Under the pieces are notes generated by a model that had not been told where the DNA came from, made no database searches, and was given only the letters and a program-made list of their open reading frames with translations. From NCBI GenBank assembly GCA_963800865.1, contig CAWDCL010000004.1:1984001-2048000 (forward strand): a stretch of DNA of 64,000 nt. The letters run 5' to 3'. Positions 1 to 7,325 of this stretch are shown here, piece after piece. The DNA comes from JALOKP01 sp963800865. GTDB lineage: Bacteria; Acidobacteriota; Polarisedimenticolia; J045. The position numbers were made by a program, and so were the translations under genes. Numbering within the stretch: the stretch's first letter is position 1; every line of letters begins with the position of its first letter.

Positions 1-1
1 C

Positions 2-91
2 CACGACGCGTGGGACCTCTTCGGCCGCTTCGCCCAGATGATGGCCGCCGGGCGTCCGCATGTTCCGTCCGTGCGGTTGCGCTCGGCATGA
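2..91 (+). CDS. C-terminal fragment of an upstream gene
   Basis: The window opens inside an open frame that reads about 29 codons and stops at TGA 89-91. The visible tail contains WDLFGRFAQMMAAGRP. It is too short to assign to a family. The next gene starts 25 bases downstream on the same strand, so the two may be co-transcribed. The frame is inferred only from the absence of stops and from strand continuity. Confidence 0.4.
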   Translation, partial: HDAWDLFGRFAQMMAAGRPHVPSVRLRSA

Positions 92-116
92 GCGCCTTTT
101 CGCGGAGAGGGTAAGG

Positions 117-1262
117 ATGGCCGACTGGAAGTCGCCGATGCGCGCGGATCCCTCCGAGTGGCTGGTGCTCAACGCCGGGGCGCCGCTCAAGTACCGCCTG
201 CTGACCGAGCTGCACAACCTCACCGTGGCCGACCCCAACGTCGCCAAGCTGCGGCAGGAGTGCATCGCCTGGCCGGCGGCGAAGCAGGAGATGCGTTACC
301 AGCGCCAGGACGGCTCGTGGGGCGGCGTGGCGCTGGGGGGCGATCCGCGCAAGACCGATCGCTCGACCGAGCGCACGCTCTGGTGGCTCTACGAGCTGAC
401 CTGGGATCGCGAGTCCAAAGAGGTGCGCAACGCGGCCAAGATGCTCAAGAGCTTCCTGACCCACAAGAAGGACATCCCGCTCTTCGAGTTCAAGACGCAG
501 GTCAAGCAGGACCCGCTGCGCGAGCGGCACTACCGCTGGCTGCTCAAGATCGCGGCGCTCCCGCTGCTCGCCCGCGGCGGCTACCTCGAGGACAAGGTCC
601 TCGACGCGGTCGAGGAGCTGATGAACAACGTCATGTCGTTCGTCAGCGACCCGGTCTCGCGCCGCCCGGTCGAGCACGTCGGCGTCGGCCTGCCGCAGCT
701 CCGGCCGGAGGCGTTCCGGCAGCACTACGTCTTCATCCCCGACATCTACATCCTCCGGACCTTCGCCCACGTGCCGATGATGCTCGACTCGCAGCGGGCG
801 CGGAACATCCTCAAGAAGATCTTCGACTACGTGCTGTCGCCGGACTACCAGGACCTCGGCTACGACATCGGGTCGATCCGGACGGCGCGCGGCTCGATTC
901 CGCGGAGCTTCGGGATCCAGCTGCGGCCGATCGAGGAATACACCGAGAAGGGGAACCTCGAGGAGCTGTTCTACCTGCTCGAGCAGTTCGCGCGGCTGGG
1001 GCTGATCAACCGCTACCCGACGCTGATGGGCTACCTCGAGTGGCTGCTGGCCCAGCAGCAGAAGGACGGGCGCTGGGACCTGCCGCAGAAGTACTTCGGC
1101 GCCAAGCCGCTCTACCAGTCGTGGGTCCGGCTCGAGAAGGACTGGAAGAGCCCCAACCGGCGGATCGCCGACGTGACCTTCCGGATCATGCTGATCCTGC
1201 GCTACCAGTGGGAACGGCAGATCAAGATGCTCGACCGCGGCGCCGACATGTATGCCTTCTGA
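117..1262 (+). CDS. Hypothetical alpha-toroid (terpene-cyclase-fold-like) protein
   Basis: A 381-residue soluble protein of unknown function. I chose ATG 117 because it is preceded by a GAGAGGGTAAG purine stretch; an in-frame GTG/ATG further upstream lacks one. The sequence is rich in helices and contains two QW-like motifs (QRQDGSWGG near residue 60 and QQQKDGRW near residue 320). Such motifs are typical of the alpha/alpha-toroid of prenyltransferases and squalene-hopene cyclases. The DXDD catalytic motif of class II cyclases is not visible, and there is no signal peptide. The 3' end overlaps the ispG start by 11 bases, so the two are probably co-transcribed, which is suggestive given the isoprenoid role of IspG. 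Function is not assigned. Confidence 0.8.
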   Translation: MADWKSPMRADPSEWLVLNAGAPLKYRLLTELHNLTVADPNVAKLRQECIAWPAAKQEMRYQRQDGSWGGVALGGDPRKTDRSTERTLWWLYELTWDRESKEVRNAAKMLKSFLTHKKDIPLFEFKTQVKQDPLRERHYRWLLKIAALPLLARGGYLEDKVLDAVEELMNNVMSFVSDPVSRRPVEHVGVGLPQLRPEAFRQHYVFIPDIYILRTFAHVPMMLDSQRARNILKKIFDYVLSPDYQDLGYDIGSIRTARGSIPRSFGIQLRPIEEYTEKGNLEELFYLLEQFARLGLINRYPTLMGYLEWLLAQQQKDGRWDLPQKYFGAKPLYQSWVRLEKDWKSPNRRIADVTFRIMLILRYQWERQIKMLDRGADMYAF

Positions 1263-3316
1263 CCGGCCCGCCGGTGCGCCGGCGTTCCTGGTCTCGCGCG
1301 CCGTCCGGCGCCGGGCGCACGAGGTCGCGATCGGCGACGTGATCGTCGGCGGGCGGCACCCGATCGCGGTCCAGTCGATGACCACGACCCGCACCGCGGA
1401 CGCCGCGGCCACCGCCGCCCAGGTCGCCGCGCTGGCGCGCGCCGGCTGCGCGATCGTGCGCGTGACGGTCCCCTCCAAGCCGGACGCCGAGGCGCTCCCG
1501 GAGATCCGGCGGATCCTGGCGCAGGAAGGGGTGACGGTCCCGCTCGTCGCGGACATCCACTTCACGCCGAACCTCGCGCTCGCCGTGGTCGACCTGGTCG
1601 AGAAGGTGCGGGTCAATCCCGGGAACTTCGCCGACCGCAAGAGCCTGAAGGGCGAGGCCTACGACGACGCGCGCTGGGAGCAGGACGTGCAGCGCCTCTA
1701 CGAGCTCTTCGCGCCGCTCGTCGACCGCGCGCGGGAGCGCGGCGTGGCGCTGCGGATCGGCACCAACCACGGCTCGCTCTCGGACCGGATCGTGCACCGC
1801 TTCGGCGACAGCCCGCTGGGGATGGTCGAGTCGGCGCTGGAGTTCGTCCGGATCGCGGAGGACCGCGGCTTCGACCGGATCGTGATCTCGATGAAGGCCA
1901 GCAACCCGCAGGTCATGGTGCGCGCCTACCGGCTGCTGGTGGACCGCCTCGACCGCGAGCACCGGCCGTACCCGCTGCACCTCGGCGTGACCGAGGCCGG
2001 GGGCGGCGACGAGGGTCGGATCAAGTCGTCGGCCGGGATCGCGACGCTGCTGGCCGACGGGCTGGGCGACACCGTGCGGGTCTCGCTCACCGAAGACCCG
2101 GTCAACGAGGTGCCGGTGGCGCGGGAGCTGGTCCGGCAGTTCGGACTGGGCGGGACTCTGCCCGGAGCGGACGTTGAGACGACGGGTCCGCTCGAGCGCG
2201 GCGGGAATCCTCCGGTCGAAGTCGTCGAGACGCGGGACCCGCTCGACCCGGTGCGGCGCCCCGCGGCGCGGATCGAGGCCGGTCCGATGGCGTTTGGCGG
2301 CGACGAAGTGCCGCGCGTCGAGCTGGTCGGTCGCGGCGGGCGGGGCGCGCGAGGCGGCGGCCCTGCTGGCGCTGCGGCCGCCGGTCGAGGTGGTCGACGT
2401 GCCGGTCGCGGACGCTGCCGGGCTCGACGCCGCCGTCGCGTTCCTCGCGCAGTTTCCGGCGGGGGTGGTGACGCGCTCGCTCACGCTGGAGAACGCGCAG
2501 GCGCGTGCCGCGGCCTTCGCGCGCCGCGCGGCGTGGGCCTCCAGGGTCGACCGGCTCACCCTCGTGGTGGGTGAGGACGAGTCATTCGGCGCATCCCTCG
2601 CAGCGACCGGCGGCCTGCCCGTCCTCGTGCTGCTGCGCACGGACGGCGCGCCGGGCGCCGCGGGGACCGAAGCGATCGCGCGCTTTGCGTCGGCCGTCGC
2701 CGGCCTCGCCCCGGGCGTGATGGCCGGATTGCAGCTTGGAGAGCGCGCTGCGCCGATCGAGTCCAATCGCCTGCTGGCCGCGTGCCTCGACCGGGCCGGC
2801 TCGCGGGCGCCGATCGTGCTCGGCGATCGACCGTCTGCGGCCGGCGACGACCGCCGGGTCGGCGTCGCGGGGCGGCTCGGCTCGCTGCTGCTGGACGGGA
2901 TCGGCGACGCGGTGCGGCTCCCCGCGGGGCCCGACGCGGCGGCGACGGCGAAGCTCCTGCACGACGTGCTGCAGGCCGCGCGCCGGCGGCTCGAGCGCGC
3001 CGACTACATTGCCTGCCCGTCGTGCGGGCGGACGCTCTTCGAGCTCGAGGAGACGACCGAGCGGGTGCGGCAGCTGACCGCGCACCTGAAGCTGAAGATC
3101 GCGGTGATGGGGTGCGTCGTGAACGGGCCGGGCGAGATGGCCGATGCCGACTTCGGCTACGTCGGGTGGGGCGCGGGGAAGGTGGCGCTCTTCGTCGGCC
3201 GCGAGCTGGTCGAGCGTGACGTGCCGTCGGCCGAGGCGCCGCAGAAGCTGGTCGACCTGATCCGCTCGCGGGGGCGCTGGACCGACCCGGAACCCGCGCC
3301 GGAAACCGCTCCGTAG
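1252..3316 (+). CDS. ispG: 4-hydroxy-3-methylbut-2-enyl diphosphate synthase, large three-domain form (frameshift)
   Basis: IspG (GcpE) converts MEcPP to HMBPP in the MEP isoprenoid pathway, using a [4Fe-4S] cluster. The N-terminal TIM barrel is clear (VQSMTTTRTAD, LVADIHFTPNLAL, VRVNPGNFADRKS, ISMKASNP). The C-terminal cluster domain has CPSCGRTLF and GCVVNGPGE, giving the three cysteines and conserved Glu. Between them lies an extra domain of roughly 250 residues, as in the chlamydial, Bacteroidetes and plant-plastid enzymes. The reading frame breaks once near 2330-2345: the first part is in the frame of 1252 and the remainder in the frame that ends at 3316. Both halves are conserved, so a consensus indel is more likely than a dead gene. 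The start overlaps the upstream stop. Confidence 0.9.
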
Positions 3317-3466
3317 CGCGATCCGGTCCGGATTCGCACCGGGTTCGGCCAGCGTCCGGACGGGCTGGCCGATCGTCGGACAGCGTGACCCGCACGCGGC
3401 TTTCGGCCGAGCGCCGACGGAAACCCGAAACCCCTTTCTTACTTCGACTTGCCGGTGTTCAGCAGG

Positions 3467-3484
3467 CTGGCACGGGGGTTGTAA
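3467..3484 (+). promoter_or_regulatory. Sigma-54-like -24/-12 element
   Basis: CTGGCACG-N4-TTGTA matches the sigma-54 consensus TGGCACG-N4-TTGC at the full -24 block with correct spacing. The -12 block has TTGT rather than TTGC, which weakens it. No start codon with a convincing coding frame follows. The predicted transcript would begin near 3495, at the edge of a structured segment. Confidence 0.4.
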
Positions 3485-3499
3485 TAGGGATGTTCGCTA

Positions 3500-3555
3500 C
3501 CGAGAGCCGCCCTCACGAAACCGGAGTGGCCCGACCCTCCGGACTTGCGGCTCGG
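3500..3555 (+). ncRNA. Possible structured RNA (nested stem-loop)
   Basis: An outer stem pairs 3500-3510 with 3547-3555 (CCGAG..CCGC against GCGGCTCGG, with a two-base bulge) and encloses a perfect hairpin CCGGAG/CTCCGG (3521-3526 with 3537-3542). It begins where a transcript from the upstream sigma-54-like element would start, and the strong hairpin at 3607-3639 follows. I recognise no known riboswitch or small RNA family. In 70% GC DNA chance hairpins are common, so this remains a hypothesis. Confidence 0.3.
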
Positions 3556-3606
3556 AAAGGACTCGCGCGCCCCTGACCCTCTCCTCTTCGGGACCTCCGC
3601 ACCCTC

Positions 3607-3639
3607 GGGGCCCTGGCCGATCCCCCCGGCCTGGGCCCC
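3607..3639. terminator. Strong GC hairpin between convergent genes
   Basis: GGGGCCC(T)GGCCG pairs with CGGCC(T)GGGCCCC: 12 base pairs with one mismatch. It lies directly downstream of the minus-strand gene ending at 3659 and downstream of ispG. There is no clear U-tract, so it would be a non-canonical bidirectional terminator. Confidence 0.45.
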
Positions 3640-3658
3640 AAAATCTTTGCGCGCCTGG

Positions 3659-4192
3659 TCAGTCCAGCGGCTTCGCCTCGATCGTCAGGCTCGTCACTGC
3701 CCCCTTGATGTCCGAGAAGCGCGCCACCGTCAGCGGCTTGCCGGGGACGAGCAGCACGTTCAGCTCCTGGCGGAAGGTCGTGACGATCGGCTGCTCGGGG
3801 GCGCCCGGAGCAGGACCGCGCAGCGAGGAGTCATCGCACGCGCCTTCGACCACGATCCGTCCGTCCTTCAGCCGATCGCACTTCAGGTACGCCACGAACC
3901 CGACGTTCTGGTAGGTGAAGCTGGTGTCGTGACCGGCGTGGCCCCCTTCTCGGACGCCGCATTGAAGGTCGTCGCCGGGATCGGGAAGCGCGTTCCGACC
4001 GTGAGCTTGGTCCGCTCGCCCGAGCGACAGACCATCGAGAAAGTCCTGGCCTGCTCGGGCTTGCCTTCGCGCTCGGCGGCGACGCTGATCGTGAGCTGGA
4101 TGTTCTCGGGGGTGGGAGAGGATTGCGCGAGGGCGAGGGGCGGCGCAGAGTGCGGCGCAGAGCAGGGCGAGGACGGTCGCGCGGGTCGGCAT
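3659..4192 (-). CDS. Small secreted beta-domain protein (two compensating frameshifts)
   Basis: A roughly 178-residue exported protein. The start at 4192 begins a clear signal peptide (MPTRATVLALLCAALCAA). The frame then shifts at a C4 run (4137-4140 on the plus strand), after which the text reads ALAQSSPTPENIQLTISVAA. It shifts back near 3925-3950 before TSFTYQNVGFVAYLKCDRL. The C-terminal half (RQELNVLLVPGKPLTVARFSD) resembles the small secretin-like beta proteins common in Acidobacteria genomes, but I know no function. Read across the two shifts the composition is protein-like throughout, so the shifts are probably sequence errors. It stands alone, convergent to ispG. Confidence 0.6.
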   Translation of the reverse strand: MPTRATVLALLCAALCAAPRPRAILSHPREHPAHDQRRRRARRQARAGQDFLDGLSLGRADQAHGRNALPDPGDDLQCGVREGGHAGHDTSFTYQNVGFVAYLKCDRLKDGRIVVEGACDDSSLRGPAPGAPEQPIVTTFRQELNVLLVPGKPLTVARFSDIKGAVTSLTIEAKPLD

Positions 4193-4271
4193 CGTCGAGA
4201 TCCTCCAGCGCGCGTCCGGCGCGCTCGATGAGACTACGGACCGGCGCCGCGCCGTGTCTAGTTCGAGCGGC

Positions 4272-5195
4272 TCAGGCGCGGCGCGCCGTCGCCGCCAGCC
4301 AGGCCGCGCCGCGCACCCCGCTGGCATCGCCGTGGGCCGGCGGCAGCAGGCGCGTGTCGACGCGGTCGGAGAAGACCCACTGCGACCAGAGCGCGGGCAC
4401 CCGCTCGGTGAGCTGCGGCAGCCGCGAAAGCCCGCCACCGAGCACGATCGCGTCGGGATCGAGCAGGTTGACGACGTGCGCCAGCGCGCGCGCGAGGCGC
4501 TCGGCGTGGCGCTCGAGCGCCAGCGCGCACGCCGCGTCGCCGGCCGCGGCGCGGGCCGCGATCTCGGCAGCGGAGAGCGCGGCGCCGTCCGCGCTCCCGG
4601 TCGCCCGCGCGTGATCGCGCGCGAGCCCCGGTCCCGAGAGGAAGGTCTCGATGCAGCCGGCGCGCCCGCACCAGCAGGGCGGGCCGGGCCGCTCGTCGTC
4701 CCGCGGCCAGGGGAGGGGATTGTGGCCCCACTCGCCCGCGATCGCGTTGGGGCCGGCGAGCAGCCGCCCGTCGACGACGATCCCGCCGCCGACGCCGGTC
4801 CCGAGGATCACGCCGAAGACGACGCGCGCGCCCGCGCCCGCGCCATCGGTCGCCTCGGAGAGCGCGAAGCAGTCGGCGTCGTTCGCCAGCGCCACCGGCC
4901 GGCCGAGCGCTCGCTCCACGTCGCGCCGGAAGGGGCGCCCGTTGAGCCAGGTCGAGTTGGCGTTCTTCACCAGCCCGGTCGCCGGCGAGATCGCCCCAGG
5001 CATCCCGATCCCGACGCGGCAGCGCGCCATCACCTCGTGCTCGAAGCCCTGGACCAGCTCGGCGATCGCAGCCAGCGTCGCCTCGTAGTCGCCCCGCGGC
5101 GTCGGCACGCGGCGCCGCGCCAGCTCGGTCCCGTCGGGTGCGAGCGCGATCCCCTCGATCTTCGTGCCGCCGAGATCGATCCCGACCCGGTTCAT
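4272..5195 (-). CDS. ROK family sugar kinase
   Basis: A 307-residue ROK (repressor/ORF/kinase) ATP-dependent sugar kinase without the DNA-binding domain of ROK repressors. It has the phosphate motif DLGGTK at residues 7-12, NDADCFA with the catalytic aspartate, GTGVGGG, and the zinc site formed by GEWGHN and CWCGRAGCIE. Likely substrates are hexoses such as fructose, glucose or N-acetylglucosamine; the specificity cannot be read from sequence. Its start overlaps the stop of the upstream TrpF-like gene by ATGA, so the two are translationally coupled. Confidence 0.88.
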   Translation of the reverse strand: MNRVGIDLGGTKIEGIALAPDGTELARRRVPTPRGDYEATLAAIAELVQGFEHEVMARCRVGIGMPGAISPATGLVKNANSTWLNGRPFRRDVERALGRPVALANDADCFALSEATDGAGAGARVVFGVILGTGVGGGIVVDGRLLAGPNAIAGEWGHNPLPWPRDDERPGPPCWCGRAGCIETFLSGPGLARDHARATGSADGAALSAAEIAARAAAGDAACALALERHAERLARALAHVVNLLDPDAIVLGGGLSRLPQLTERVPALWSQWVFSDRVDTRLLPPAHGDASGVRGAAWLAATARRA

Positions 5196-5890
5196 GCGAC
5201 GAGCCCTTCCCGCGCCGCTGCCGCCCGGGCGGCGGACGCGAACGCGCGGACGCGGTCGAGACTCTTGCGGCCGGCGGCGTCCTCCACCCCGGTGTGGGCG
5301 TCGACCCCGGCCGGCCGCACCGCGGCGACCGCCGCGGCCACGTTTGCGGGGGTCAGCCCCCCGGCAAGGATCAGCGGGCGCGGCGAACGCGAAGCGAGCC
5401 GGGCGCTCACGCCCCAGTCGTGCGTCCGGCCGGTGGCGCCGCGGGCGCCGCTGGCGGGGTCGAAGGTGTCGGTGACGAACGCGTCGACGAGCGGGGCGAG
5501 GCGCGCGACGCGCTCGGCGAGCAGCTCTTCCGGCGCCGCGCCGATCACGAGGCTCTTCCAGAGCGCGAGCTCCGGCGCGAGCCGTCGCAGCTCGACGATC
5601 TCGTCCCTCGCCGGCTCGCCGTGGAGCTGGACGGTGCGGGCCCCGATCGCGCGCGCCAGCGCGGCGATCTCGTCGGCGCGCTCGAGGTAGGTGATCAGCA
5701 CGGCGTCGATCCCGGGCGGGAGCGTGGCCACGAGCGCTGCGGCGGAACGCTCGTCGCAGTCCTCGGCGTGGACCGGCAGCCGCAGCGGAAAGCCGACGTG
5801 TGTCGCGCCCCCCTCGACCGCGGCGCGGAGATCGGCCGCGCCGGCGATCCCGGCGACCTGGATCACGAAGCGCCCGGCGGGCCGCGGCAC
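5192..5890 (-). CDS. Phosphoribosylanthranilate isomerase-like protein lacking the catalytic cysteine
   Basis: A 232-residue (beta/alpha)8-barrel related to TrpF. Recognisable elements are VQLHGEP, the GATGRTHDW phosphate loop, LILAGGLTPANV and a C-terminal GVEDAAGRKS. In TrpF the N-terminal strand reads KICGI, with Cys as general base; here it reads IQVAGI, so the cysteine is absent. The Asp-containing TDTFDP segment remains. It sits with a sugar kinase rather than trp genes. It may be a TrpF paralogue with another substrate, or a TrpF working without the usual base. Start ATG 5890 is two bases from the tesA stop. Confidence 0.75.
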   Translation of the reverse strand: MPRPAGRFVIQVAGIAGAADLRAAVEGGATHVGFPLRLPVHAEDCDERSAAALVATLPPGIDAVLITYLERADEIAALARAIGARTVQLHGEPARDEIVELRRLAPELALWKSLVIGAAPEELLAERVARLAPLVDAFVTDTFDPASGARGATGRTHDWGVSARLASRSPRPLILAGGLTPANVAAAVAAVRPAGVDAHTGVEDAAGRKSLDRVRAFASAARAAAAREGLVA

Positions 5891-5891
5891 G

Positions 5892-6605
5892 TCAGCGACC
5901 TTGGCGCGCGCCGTCGCGCGCGGAGGGTCCGAGCGTGACCAGCGGCGCGAGGTAGGTAATGACGTGCTGCGCCACGATCCGCTGCCCCTCGGCGGTCGGG
6001 TGGATCCCGTCGGCCTGGTTGAGCTCCGGGTGCCCGGCGACCCCTTCGAGCAGGAACGGCACCAGCGGGAGATCGAGCTTCCGGGCCAGCCGCGGGTAGA
6101 TCGCGGCGAAGCCGCTGGCGTATTCGCCGCCGTAGTTGGGCGGCATCAGCATCCCGGCCAGCAGCACCCGCGCCCCGGCGCCGCGCGCCTTGGCGACGAT
6201 CGCGGCCAGGTTGGCTTCGATCGCTTCGAGCGGCTGCCCGCGCAGCCCGTCGTTGGCACCCAGCGCGACGACGACCACCTGCGGCCGGTTCTTCAGCACC
6301 CAGTCGAGGCGCCGCAGGCCGCCGGCCGTGGTGTCGCCCGAGACGCCGGCATTGACCGCGCGGATCGGCGTGCCGCGCTCGGCGAGGGCGGCGGCAACGA
6401 GCGCCGGGAAGGCCTCGTCCGCGGCCAGGCCGTAGCCGGCGGTCAGGCTGTCGCCGAGAAAGACGATGACCGGCGGCGATCCGGCGGCCGGGGCGGGGGC
6501 GGGAGAGGGCGGCGCCTGGGCCGCCGCGAATCCGGGCGCGGGGCCCGGCGCGAGGGCGGCCGCGCCGGCCAGGCTGGCGACGATCGCGAAGCGGCGATAC
6601 AACAT
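5892..6605 (-). CDS. tesA: Secreted SGNH/GDSL esterase (TesA-type)
   Basis: A 237-residue arylesterase/lysophospholipase of the SGNH family, exported by an N-terminal signal peptide followed by a Pro/Ala-rich linker. All four blocks are visible: GDSLTAGYG (nucleophile Ser), GVSGDT, GANDG, and DGIHPT with the Asp-His pair. It is transcribed divergently from an ABC ATPase/permease pair. This is the same arrangement as tesA/ybbA/ybbP in E. coli and strengthens the assignment of all three. Confidence 0.9.
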   Translation of the reverse strand: MLYRRFAIVASLAGAAALAPGPAPGFAAAQAPPSPAPAPAAGSPPVIVFLGDSLTAGYGLAADEAFPALVAAALAERGTPIRAVNAGVSGDTTAGGLRRLDWVLKNRPQVVVVALGANDGLRGQPLEAIEANLAAIVAKARGAGARVLLAGMLMPPNYGGEYASGFAAIYPRLARKLDLPLVPFLLEGVAGHPELNQADGIHPTAEGQRIVAQHVITYLAPLVTLGPSARDGARQGR

Positions 6606-6629
6606 CCAGCCCTCCCGGAAACCGTGACG

Positions 6630-7325
6630 ATGAACCCCGTGCCGCGCCTCGAACTCCGCCGCCTGACGCGCCGCCTGCCGTCGGGCGGGCGCGAGCTGAC
6701 GATTCTAGACAGCGTCGACCTCTCCATCGACCCCGGCGAGTGCGTCGCGATCCTCGGGCCGTCCGGGAGCGGCAAGTCGACGATGCTGGCCCTGATGGCC
6801 GGGCTCGACCGGCCCTCCGCGGGCGAGGTCCTGATCGACGGCGCCCCGATCCAGGATCTCTCCGAGGACGCCCTCGCGCTGCTGCGCCGCCGGACGATCG
6901 GCTTCGTCTTCCAGTCCTACCAGCTGCTCGCCAACCTGACCGCCCTCGAGAACGTGATGCTGCCGGTGGAGCTCGCCGGCGCCGCCGACGCCCCCGCGCG
7001 GGCCGGCGCGCTCCTGGCCGAGGTCGGGCTGGCCGAGCGGGGGCACCACTATCCCTCGCAGCTCTCGGGCGGGGAACAGCAGCGGGTCGCGCTGGCCCGC
7101 GCCTTCGCCGCCGCGCCGCCGCTGCTGCTGGCCGACGAGCCGACGGGAAACCTCGACAGCGCGACCGGGGCGCGCGTGCTCGACACGCTGATGGCGCTGC
7201 GCGCGCGGCACGGCACGACGCTGGTGATGGTCACGCACGACCCCGCGATCGCCGCCCGCGCCGACCGGCAGGTTCACCTGCGCGACGGCCGGATCGAGCG
7301 CATCACGGCGGGCGGCGCGGCGTGA
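6630..7325 (+). CDS. ybbA: ABC transporter ATPase (YbbA/LolD type)
   Basis: A 231-residue cytoplasmic ATPase. Start ATG 6630 gives MNPVPRLELRRLTRRLPSGG; longer open frame upstream is antisense to tesA. It has Walker A GPSGSGKST, Q-loop FQSYQLL, signature LSGGEQQR, Walker B LLLADEPTG and the switch His in THD. It pairs with the following permease through a GTGA overlap. In E. coli YbbA-YbbP is a type VII (MacB-like) ABC system of uncertain substrate next to TesA, with a suspected envelope-lipid role. Confidence 0.9.
   Translation: MNPVPRLELRRLTRRLPSGGRELTILDSVDLSIDPGECVAILGPSGSGKSTMLALMAGLDRPSAGEVLIDGAPIQDLSEDALALLRRRTIGFVFQSYQLLANLTALENVMLPVELAGAADAPARAGALLAEVGLAERGHHYPSQLSGGEQQRVALARAFAAAPPLLLADEPTGNLDSATGARVLDTLMALRARHGTTLVMVTHDPAIAARADRQVHLRDGRIERITAGGAA

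Larger units (their letters stand above)
3317..3658. other. Non-coding stretch with promoter-like and hairpin elements
   Basis: This is the longest gene-free stretch in the window. It holds an inverted repeat at 3347-3370 (GGCCAGC/GCTGGCC) just after ispG, a sigma-54-like -24/-12 element at 3467-3484, a nested hairpin region at 3500-3555, and a long GC hairpin at 3607-3639. Small open frames here (for example 3385-3576) show no protein-like composition. Confidence 0.6.

Noticed and set aside
3385..3576. 63-codon open frame downstream of ispG
   Set aside because: No ribosome site, no protein-like composition, and it overlaps the sigma-54-like element and the hairpins.
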